Source of the DNA: Deltaproteobacteria bacterium
GTDB taxonomy: Bacteria; Desulfobacterota; DSM-4660; Desulfatiglandales; HGW-15
DNA length: 5,517 nt
NCBI GenBank assembly: GCA_021737245.1
Contig: JAIPEI010000271.1
Coordinates: 1 to 5,517 of the forward strand
Direction: 5' to 3'
Positions 1-4,454 of this stretch are shown piece after piece. The notes beneath the pieces were generated by a model, which did not search any database, was not told the origin of the DNA, and worked only from the letters and a program-made list of their open reading frames with translations. The position numbers and the translations under genes are program-made. Every line of letters starts with the position of its first letter. The stretch's first letter is position 1.

Positions 1-1108
1 GGGTCTCTAGAAAAGGGTCCTGAAGCTTGTAGGCCTGGCGGGTGAAGTCGATGTTGTGTTGGATGAAGGGATGCTCCAGGGTGATCTCGTTCGGTTTCAC
101 CACGTACGAGTCGATGATGGAGGGGATGATTCCGTTCAGCAGGAAAAGGCCTCCCAGAACGGCGGGCGGGACGGCCCAACTCCTTCGGCTCCCCTGTATC
201 CCGCCCTCGGATCCGGCTGTTCGGATTCCGAGCACCCTGGTGAGGAGACCTCTGAAGACAATCGAGGCGAAGAGGAATGCCGAGACGGCCGAATGTACCC
301 CGATGGTAATCCAGTAAGCCGGGACCCGGACGTTCACATCCAACCAGCCGACGCCCGTGACCACACCGGCTTTCGAGTACATGAGCTCGAAGATGGTGAG
401 GTAAGTGGTGAGGGCCTGCGTGATGAAAAACAGGCCGCCGAGAAAGAGCAAATGGTTGCGCAGGGGCGAGATCTCCCGGGTGACCCCCTCGATCTGCTGC
501 ATGTCCCCGCCGCGCAGGGCGGCGGCGCCGATCCTGCCCGCCAAGATCAGGGCGGCCGCGAGAAAGAGCGCCCCCTTCACAAGGACGAGCACGGACGAGT
601 AAAAGGGAAGAGAAAACAGGTAGAACGGGACGGATTTCTCGAAGACAGGATCGAGGGTGCCTGACGCCGCCTGGTTCAGGTAGAGCAGGGTCTCTTCCCA
701 GAAGCCGGACGCCTGGACGCCCAGGAGAACGGCGAGGACCGCCCCTGCCAGGAGGAGAACCCGGCGAACGATGGGCCCCAAATCTTTGGTGGCCCCGATG
801 AGAATGTTCGACGCGAAGAAGGCGAACGCCGCGCCGGCACCCACGAAGAACAGGATGATCTTGACCGTGATCTCCGTCCAGAAGCGGTCTTCAAAGCCGA
901 GCCGAGCGAACCAGAATAACTCGGTGTAGTAGGCCAGGAAGACCCGAACGGCGATGAGGACCACGACAAAGGCGGTGAGTATCCACACGGCGGTCATGAC
1001 CCTGCGACGCGCGGCTGCGGGATCTTCCTCCGTGCTGCCCGCCCTGATCGCGCGAAAAAGCGGAACGGCTCCAACCGCGAGAAACAGAACGCCCAAAAGA
1101 AAAAACAT
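1..1108 (-). CDS. UPF0182 family (COG1615) multi-pass membrane protein, N-terminal part, C-terminus cut by window edge
   Basis: Translating the minus strand from the ATG at 1106-1108 gives 369 codons with no stop before the left edge. Hydrophobic segments are visible at about residues 1-20, 38-61, 83-101, 114-131, 170-190, 217-240, 264-285 and 312-332. Family landmarks are DPVFEKSVPFYLFSLPFY at 153-170, a DVNVRVPAY stretch at 257-265 and, after the last helix, VVKPNEITLEHPFI with FTRQAY at 336-360. These match UPF0182 proteins, which are usually about 900 residues: an N-terminal membrane half followed by a large extracytoplasmic domain. More than half of the protein therefore lies outside the window. 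The biochemical function of the family is not established. The start is supported by the purine-rich AAGGGGG six bases upstream and by the hydrophobic residues that follow directly. No co-transcribed gene is visible upstream; a strong terminator at 1437-1475 isolates it from the DNA further upstream. Confidence 0.9.
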   Translation of the reverse strand, partial: MFFLLGVLFLAVGAVPLFRAIRAGSTEEDPAAARRRVMTAVWILTAFVVVLIAVRVFLAYYTELFWFARLGFEDRFWTEITVKIILFFVGAGAAFAFFASNILIGATKDLGPIVRRVLLLAGAVLAVLLGVQASGFWEETLLYLNQAASGTLDPVFEKSVPFYLFSLPFYSSVLVLVKGALFLAAALILAGRIGAAALRGGDMQQIEGVTREISPLRNHLLFLGGLFFITQALTTYLTIFELMYSKAGVVTGVGWLDVNVRVPAYWITIGVHSAVSAFLFASIVFRGLLTRVLGIRTAGSEGGIQGSRRSWAVPPAVLGGLFLLNGIIPSIIDSYVVKPNEITLEHPFIQHNIDFTRQAYKLQDPFLET

Positions 1109-1168
1109 GCCCTGCCCCCTTCCCGGGCCATTGCCGGGGGGGCCCGCTGCCGCGCTCCGGTGCCCTGG

Positions 1169-1183
1169 TGGGGTGTCTGAAAA
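1169..1183. repeat. 15-base direct repeat, copy 1
   Basis: TGGGGTGTCTGAAAA on the plus strand, identical and in the same orientation to 1879-1893. The two copies are 710 bases apart and bracket the sigma-54 promoter and terminator unit. This copy lies in the upstream region or leader of the UPF0182 gene, 61 bases before its start codon. Identity stops sharply at both ends of the 15 bases. Confidence 0.7.
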
Positions 1184-1185
1184 CC

Positions 1186-1194
1186 ATCGTATCA
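1186..1194 (-). promoter_or_regulatory. possible extended -10 promoter element for the UPF0182 gene
   Basis: On the minus strand this reads TGATACGAT, i.e. the TG-N of an extended -10 followed by TACGAT (4 of 6 to TATAAT). It lies about 78 bases upstream of the UPF0182 start codon, downstream of the 1437-1475 terminator, where a promoter is needed. No recognisable -35 hexamer sits at the usual distance, so the call is weak. Confidence 0.25.
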
Positions 1195-1436
1195 CAGGTT
1201 TGGTGAAAGAGGTCCAGAGACGGACAGCCGAATACCTTCGGATCGGTCATCGAATAGGGGGTGCACCCCATGCGGGCCTTACCTGAACCGGGACGGTGCG
1301 CCGTCCGGAGATCGAGGCCGTTTCCGCAGCGATGCCGCGACTGAACCCTCCAATGGGCGGGGGTGAGGAGACAGGCGAGAGGACTTGAGGCAATGGAGGA
1401 GGATCGGGAGACGAACAGGCGAAAGAGGGGGGAGTG
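1195..1436. other. non-coding stretch between the terminator and the UPF0182 promoter region
   Basis: Open frames run across this stretch on both strands, but their translations are rich in Arg, Ser, Pro and Gly, have no recognisable domain and lack credible ribosome-binding sites; they are what GC-rich non-coding DNA gives. The only structure seen is a perfect 12-base palindrome, GGGGTGCACCCC, at 1258-1269 and a small hairpin with CCGAA/TTCGG arms near 1229-1242. Confidence 0.5.
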
Positions 1437-1475
1437 AAAAAAAAAGGGAAGGCAGGGCCGAAACCCTGCCTTCCC
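1437..1475 (-). terminator. strong intrinsic (rho-independent) terminator, minus strand
   Basis: A perfect 12-base-pair stem (1446-1457 with 1464-1475; GGGAAGGCAGGG arms) closes a 6-base loop and is followed on the minus strand by nine consecutive T (1437-1445). The plus strand has no T run after the hairpin, so it works in one direction only. It ends transcripts coming from higher coordinates: the sigma-54 unit starting near 1763 and any read-through from gap. It also shields the UPF0182 gene. Confidence 0.92.
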
Positions 1476-1508
1476 GCGGTGCGATGGAAAAGATTGTGAC
1501 TTCCCCGC

Positions 1509-1676
1509 CCGCTTTTTTCGACCTGCAGCAGCCATGGCAAGCAGGCCAGAGCCCGCGAGCAGAATGGCGCCGGTTTCGGAGACGGCACCTCGGGTCGCCC
1601 CCCAAGTCGCCCCGAGGCCCACCCCGCCGTCGTCGACGGCGGCCCGATGGTCACCAAACCGCCCGCAGGAACTCAT
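1509..1676 (-). pseudogene. possible remnant of a PEP-CTERM-type sorting tail
   Basis: In the minus-strand frame from ATG 1676, residues 33-56 (1580-1509) read SETGAILLAGSGLL followed by AMAAAGRKKR. This has the three-part layout of PEP-CTERM signals: a short motif with Glu (here SETG where PEPG is expected), a hydrophobic helix with the common GSGL core, and an Arg/Lys cluster after Gly. PEP-CTERM tails are recognised by exosortase for surface anchoring in Gram-negative, exopolysaccharide-producing bacteria. Against an intact gene: no N-terminal signal peptide, a low-complexity Gly-rich start, the canonical Pro residues missing, no good ribosome-binding site, and no stop codon before the terminator. 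A decayed gene is the best reading. Coincidence in Ala/Leu-rich, GC-rich DNA is possible. Confidence 0.3.
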
Positions 1677-1772
1677 CCGATGTGGTCATTCTTCCATTGA
1701 TTCGGCCACGAAATCGGAGAAAGATGATTAGATGTTCACTCAAGGGACATCCCATCGAGTAACGGACATTTT

Positions 1773-1788
1773 AGCAAGGATGGTGCCA
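1773..1788 (-). promoter_or_regulatory. sigma-54 (RpoN) -24/-12 promoter, minus strand
   Basis: The minus strand reads TTGGCAC CATCC TTGCT followed by AAAA. This matches the RpoN consensus TGGCAC-N5-TTGCW at every fixed position, with the exact spacing between the -24 GG and the -12 GC. Initiation is predicted near 1762-1764. Such promoters need an AAA+ enhancer-binding activator that normally binds 80-200 bases upstream. Upstream here are the inverted repeat CGGCT-TCG-AGCCG (1901-1913), the palindrome GAGCGCTC (1865-1872) and one copy of the 15-base repeat (1879-1893), any of which could be an activator site. No activator gene is in the window. Confidence 0.82.
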
Positions 1789-1793
1789 AGATA

Positions 1794-2099
1794 GATGAGG
1801 TCAAAAATAGTCAGCGATGTCAATTGCTTGTCCTTTCGCGTCACGGGCTGGCCGTTTGCGGGAAGAGCGCTCGAAAGCTGGGGTGTCTGAAAATCGGGCA
1901 CGGCTTCGAGCCGATGTGGTTTAAATGCCGGATATAATGATGGAATGAGGCCTGTCGCAGGTGTCCTGGATTCGGACATGCGCGCTGCGGTATGGAGCGG
2001 TGGAGGAAGGCCCACCAGCCTCAAACCCTGGAACTGCACCGAGTCCGACATGTGGCACTTCGAGCGGTTCCTGCGTTTCCGGGGGTGGCGCCTGTAGCA
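1794..2099. other. non-coding stretch downstream of gap and upstream of the sigma-54 promoter
   Basis: No frame here looks like a gene: the small open frames on either strand have no domain and no ribosome-binding site. Apart from the repeats given separately, the only notable site is a perfect TATAAT at 1933-1938 on the plus strand, without a fitting -35 element and with no gene downstream on that strand. Confidence 0.5.
1879..1893. repeat. 15-base direct repeat, copy 2
   Basis: Identical to 1169-1183 (TGGGGTGTCTGAAAA, plus strand). It lies 91 bases upstream of the sigma-54 -24 box, within the usual range of an enhancer-binding site, and next to the inverted repeat at 1901-1913. Either a regulatory site shared with the UPF0182 upstream region or the scar or boundary of an inserted segment would fit. 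Confidence 0.7.
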
Positions 2100-2136
2100 G
2101 GGCCCGCCGGGTCCGGCCGCATCTACCCGGAGGCCC
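2100..2136 (-). terminator. GC-rich hairpin just after gap, possible transcript 3' end
   Basis: Arms 2100-2104 plus 2107-2112 pair with 2125-2130 plus 2132-2136, giving 11 base pairs interrupted by a small internal loop. It begins 11 bases after the gap stop codon. No T run follows, so it is not a classical intrinsic terminator. It may stabilise the 3' end or help rho-dependent ending; otherwise gap transcripts could run on to the terminator at 1437-1475. Confidence 0.35.
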
Positions 2137-2147
2137 GGGGTCGATGA

Positions 2148-3143
2148 TCAGCGGCCCAGCACGCGAAGCGCCTCGCGGACCATCTGGTTCGAGTATCCCC
2201 ACTCGTTGTCATACCAGGCCATCACCTTGAGGAGGTCCCGGTCCACCACCTGGGTCATGCCCAGGTCCACCACGGAGGCGCGCGGATCCCCGATGATGTC
2301 GGACGAGACAATGGGATCCTCGGAAACCCCGAGGACGCCTCGATAGCGGTCGGTGCCGGCCTCCTCCCTGAAGATCCGGTTCACCTCCTCGACCGAGGTC
2401 TCGCGTTCCGTCACAAAGACCACGTCCGCAAGGGAACCCACGGGCACGGGCACACGAACGGCCACCCCGTCGAACTTCCCCTTGTACTCGGGCAGGGTCT
2501 TGGTGGTCGCCTTGGCCGCGCCCGTGGACGTGGGCACCAGGTTGGCCGCGCCGGCCCGGCCCCGTCTCCACTTCTTGGCCGGCCCGTCCACGATCCCCTG
2601 AGTGGCGGTGTAGGCGTGGATGGTGGTCATGGTGGCTTTCTTCATCCCGATGCGGCGCCCGACGATCTCCACCACCGGCGCGATGCAGTTGGTGGTGCAG
2701 CTCGCGCAGGAGATCATCCGGGCGGACCTCTCCCCTTCACTGACCGCGTGGACCACCATGGGCATCTCCTCGGACTTGGGAGGCGCGGACAGAAGGACGT
2801 TCCGGGCTCCGGCCCGGATATGTTTCTCCAGGTCCTCCTCGCGGGTGAAGACTCCGGTGCACTCGAACACGGCGTCGATCCGAAGCTTTTTCCAGGGAAG
2901 CTCGGAAGGGTCCTTGATGCTGTATAGAGGATAGGGCATGCCGTCGATGATGAGCTTGTCGTCTTCGCTTTCCACGCTCCTGCCGTATCGGCCGTACACG
3001 GTGTCGTACTTCAGGAGGTAGGCCAGGTTGTCCGCCGGGATCAAGTCGTTGACGGCCGCCAGCTCCAGCTCCGGCGTGTCCAGTACGATTTTAAGGGTAG
3101 CCCGGCCGATGCGGCCGAGCCCGTTGATCGCCACGGTTGCCAT
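2148..3143 (-). CDS. gap: type I glyceraldehyde-3-phosphate dehydrogenase
   Basis: This 331-residue protein is full length for the phosphorylating GAPDH family (about 330-340). The enzyme acts in the cytoplasm and interconverts glyceraldehyde 3-phosphate and 1,3-bisphosphoglycerate with a nicotinamide cofactor, in glycolysis and gluconeogenesis. The Rossmann domain opens with NGLGRIGR (7-14); Asp33 after the second strand fits NAD+ preference. SAPPK lies at 119-123. The catalytic SCASCTTNC stretch puts the nucleophile at Cys149, and His176 lies in TTIHAYTATQ (173-182). STGAAK (206-211), the substrate-side Arg230 and YDNEWGYS with Asn313 complete the set, so all key residues are present. The loop GPAKKWRRGR (187-196) is slightly shorter than in many bacterial enzymes. 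A GGAGG (3153-3157) nine bases upstream supports the start. It stands alone: no pgk, tpi or regulator is adjacent. Confidence 0.96.
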   Translation of the reverse strand: MATVAINGLGRIGRATLKIVLDTPELELAAVNDLIPADNLAYLLKYDTVYGRYGRSVESEDDKLIIDGMPYPLYSIKDPSELPWKKLRIDAVFECTGVFTREEDLEKHIRAGARNVLLSAPPKSEEMPMVVHAVSEGERSARMISCASCTTNCIAPVVEIVGRRIGMKKATMTTIHAYTATQGIVDGPAKKWRRGRAGAANLVPTSTGAAKATTKTLPEYKGKFDGVAVRVPVPVGSLADVVFVTERETSVEEVNRIFREEAGTDRYRGVLGVSEDPIVSSDIIGDPRASVVDLGMTQVVDRDLLKVMAWYDNEWGYSNQMVREALRVLGR

Positions 3144-3466
3144 GGTGCTGTGCCTCCATTCGATAGAGGAGCGGACATTCGCTCCGGTTCATGACGTTTC
3201 CGGGCCCTTTCGTCCATTTCTATTCCGTTTCGCCCGTCTCCCTTCACACCGTAGCCCACCCCCGCAGAAGGTGCCAATGGGGTCCATCCCCCATTCATGC
3301 CTTCCTTTTGGTGTCCATGGGCGGCGGGGATTCGTCGCGATATCAACATCCATCTTGCGTCGCTGCCAGGTGCGGTCCGCAGAAAACAAACGCTGCCTGC
3401 CACCGGTCATGGGGGGGTGGACGCTGCCCGCTGTCTGCGATGGAGTGCGAACCCTGAAAGGAGACG

Positions 3467-3497
3467 CCGGTCCGGTTCGATCGGTTAGTAGGACCGG
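3467..3497. repeat. inverted repeat CCGGTCC/GGACCGG
   Basis: Seven-base perfect arms (3467-3473 and 3491-3497) separated by 17 bases. No T run follows on either strand, so it is not an intrinsic terminator. It lies only 11 bases from a second inverted repeat, making a paired structure about 320-400 bases upstream of gap. Confidence 0.5.
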
Positions 3498-3508
3498 TTT
3501 CCGGGATT

Positions 3509-3538
3509 TCGCCGGAGGTTCCAACATTGGTCCGGCGA
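3509..3538. repeat. inverted repeat TCGCCGGA/TCCGGCGA with inner dyad
   Basis: Eight-base perfect arms (3509-3516 and 3531-3538) enclose 14 bases that themselves contain a small CCAA-CA-TTGG dyad (3521-3530). No T run is present. The nested symmetry could be a protein-binding site or part of a folded RNA. Confidence 0.5.
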
Positions 3539-3608
3539 TTCGAGCGGCGGGTGTGTCAGAATCATGACGCGGTTCCCCGTGCAGGAAGGGCGCGGGAAAC
3601 GGCGGCAA

Positions 3609-3646
3609 GGGGATCTTCCCCGGAGAGGCGGCCGCAAAGGGCCGCC
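3609..3646 (-). terminator. two tandem GC hairpins downstream of the flavodoxin gene
   Basis: Reading the minus strand from the flavodoxin stop, a perfect 7-bp stem (3627-3633 with 3640-3646, GGCGGCC arms, 6-base loop) begins 34 bases downstream, followed at once by a 5-bp stem (3609-3613 with 3617-3621). There is no T run, so efficient intrinsic termination is doubtful. The position just after a gene suggests a 3'-end structure. Confidence 0.35.
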
Positions 3647-3680
3647 TTGGAGGAAAACAGGCGAAGAGGCGCTGGATGGA

Positions 3681-4181
3681 TTACAGACTGCGGACCTTTG
3701 TGATCATGGCGTTCGCAAAGGCCCCGGCGTCTTCGAGATCGCCCTGATCCGGGTGTCCGGCCGCGCTCTGCGCTTCCTGGGCCCAGGGCTTGTGCTCGGC
3801 CTTCTTCATCAGGGATTCGATGATGGAGTCCTTGACCTGGCCCCGGCACCCGAACGTGCCGAGAATGTTCAGGGAAGCGGCGAGTTGGTTCGCTGCGTAG
3901 AAAGCCTCGACGGCCAGCTCGCCGCCCCTCATGGAGCCATGGGTGGCGAAGAAGGCGATGTTCGTCCCTTCGGGCAGCTTCTTGATGAAAGACGCCACCT
4001 TCCCGGGCACGCTACGCGCCTGTACGGGAAATCCGCAGAACAGCACGTCGTACTCATCCACGGCGCCCACCTCGGCTATCGGCATGATGTCCTTCTTGGC
4101 CTCTTTGATTCCCTCGTAAATCGCCTCAGCAAGCTTCTTCGTGTTTCCGGTATCCGAGTAGTACGTGACCAGCGCTTTCAT
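3681..4181 (-). CDS. flavodoxin-domain protein (flavodoxin family, probably PF12641-like)
   Basis: This 166-residue cytoplasmic protein has a flavodoxin fold. MKALVTYYSDTGNTKKLAEAI (1-21) is the first strand, the FMN phosphate-binding loop S9-D-T-G-N-T14 and the first helix. YDVLFCGFPV (44-53) is the third strand, and IAFFATHGS (75-83) with FGCRGQV (110-116) supply the further loops around the flavin. The C-terminal GHPD (142-145) followed by a Leu-Glu-Asp-Ala helix is typical of a short flavodoxin family common in anaerobes, which I recall as PF12641. Such proteins carry FMN and pass electrons in low-potential metabolism; the partner is unknown and no oxidoreductase or ferredoxin gene adjoins it. 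The start is clear: AAGGAGG (4187-4193) lies five bases before the ATG. It is divergent from dnaJ and has its own promoter candidate. Confidence 0.88.
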   Translation of the reverse strand: MKALVTYYSDTGNTKKLAEAIYEGIKEAKKDIMPIAEVGAVDEYDVLFCGFPVQARSVPGKVASFIKKLPEGTNIAFFATHGSMRGGELAVEAFYAANQLAASLNILGTFGCRGQVKDSIIESLMKKAEHKPWAQEAQSAAGHPDQGDLEDAGAFANAMITKVRSL

Positions 4182-4214
4182 CTTCTCCTCCTTGTCGAGA
4201 TCAATGTCTGGACC

Positions 4215-4243
4215 TGTTTACAGGATTTCGCGGGGCATGACAA
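4215..4243 (-). promoter_or_regulatory. candidate sigma-70-type promoter for the flavodoxin gene, with dyad over the -10
   Basis: The minus strand has TTGTCA (4238-4243, 5 of 6 to consensus), a 17-base spacer, then TAAACA (4215-4220, 3 of 6). Transcription would start near 4208, giving a leader of about 27 bases that contains the strong ribosome-binding site. The -10 is overlapped by the dyad CCTGT-TT-ACAGG (4213-4224), a possible repressor site. The -10 match is poor, hence moderate confidence. Confidence 0.42.
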
Positions 4244-4328
4244 GGGATTTCAGCCCGCGCCGGGAATCCGGACATCGAAGCCCCTTGATTGTCGTGAGTG
4301 AAATTGCGTAAGATTCAAAAAGGCTCGT

Positions 4329-4357
4329 TTGACAAGCATAAAGCGCTTTTATAGACT
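4329..4357 (+). promoter_or_regulatory. candidate promoter for dnaJ with palindrome in the spacer
   Basis: A perfect TTGACA (4329-4334) is followed after 17 bases by TAGACT (4352-4357, 4 of 6); TATAGA at 4350-4355 is an alternative with 15-base spacing. The spacer contains the perfect palindrome AAAGCGCTTT (4340-4349), placed where a repressor would block RNA polymerase. Neither a sigma-32 heat-shock promoter nor a CIRCE (HrcA) element is seen. The expected start is near 4364, leaving a leader of about 90 bases. Confidence 0.5.
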
Positions 4358-4368
4358 TTTTGCAGGAC

Positions 4369-4441
4369 GGCGGCCCGGAACGGCCGCCGGAGGCGAAGTC
4401 TCATCCGGACAGACGGCCGGAGCCGTTTCTCCGGCCGGAGG
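4369..4441 (+). promoter_or_regulatory. structured 5' leader of dnaJ
   Basis: The predicted leader folds into a 7-bp stem (4369-4375 with 4382-4388, GGCGGCC arms, 6-base loop) and a 9-bp perfect stem (4414-4422 with 4429-4437, CGGCCGGAG arms, 6-base loop). The second stem ends a few bases before the GGAAAGGG ribosome-binding site (4444-4451). The segment 4429-4440, CTCCGGCCGGAG, is itself a perfect palindrome, so CTCC can pair either with GGAG at 4419-4422 or with GGAG at 4437-4440. Confidence 0.45.
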
Positions 4442-4454
4442 TTGGAAAGGGTAT

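Larger units (their letters stand above)
1437..1763 (-). other. orphan sigma-54-driven transcription unit of about 325 nt (structured RNA or remnant gene)
   Basis: A consensus sigma-54 promoter at 1773-1788 and the terminator at 1437-1475 define this predicted transcript. No intact gene with a credible ribosome-binding site fits inside it. The frame starting at ATG 1676 stays open straight through the terminator to 891, and the other frames give only very short or featureless peptides. The transcript contains two further perfect stems: 1624-1631 with 1635-1642 (8 bp, 3-base loop) and 1588-1594 with 1611-1617 (7 bp, 16-base loop). Promoter and terminator are read directly from sequence. That they belong together, and whether the product is a non-coding RNA or a decayed PEP-CTERM protein gene, is inference. 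Confidence 0.5.
3159..3680. other. 522-base gap upstream of gap, no convincing gene
   Basis: Both strands were read. Open frames exist (for example minus 3189-3608), but their products are Arg/Pro/Ser-rich with no recognisable domain, and none has a good ribosome-binding site. The gap promoter should lie here on the minus strand, but no clear -35/-10 pair was found. Inverted repeats at 3467-3538 and hairpins at 3609-3646 are listed separately. A long leader, a small RNA or a decayed gene are all possible; nothing decides between them. Confidence 0.45.

Noticed and set aside
56..664. Plus-strand 202-codon open frame at the left edge
   Set aside because: It is the antisense shadow of the UPF0182 gene, whose minus-strand translation shows clear family motifs.
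891..1676. Minus-strand 261-codon open frame taken as a whole gene
   Set aside because: It runs through the strong terminator and then overlaps the UPF0182 gene out of frame. Only its first part, with the PEP-CTERM-like stretch, deserves attention.
1813..1825. TTGACA on the minus strand just upstream of the sigma-54 box, as a sigma-70 promoter
   Set aside because: No acceptable -10 hexamer at 16-18 bases; the sigma-54 box directly downstream is a far better match.
1933..1938. Perfect TATAAT on the plus strand
   Set aside because: No -35 element at 16-18 bases and no plus-strand gene downstream.
1740..2051. Minus-strand 103-codon open frame between gap and the sigma-54 promoter
   Set aside because: Its translation has no recognisable domain and no ribosome-binding site, and the sigma-54 promoter lies inside it.
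3261..3278. TGGCAC on the minus strand upstream of gap as a second sigma-54 promoter
   Set aside because: The GC that follows is at the wrong spacing (8 rather than 10 bases between GG and GC) and the TTGCW half is missing.
3189..3608. Minus-strand 139-codon open frame upstream of gap
   Set aside because: Arg/Pro/Ser-rich product with no domain and no credible ribosome-binding site; typical of GC-rich non-coding DNA.
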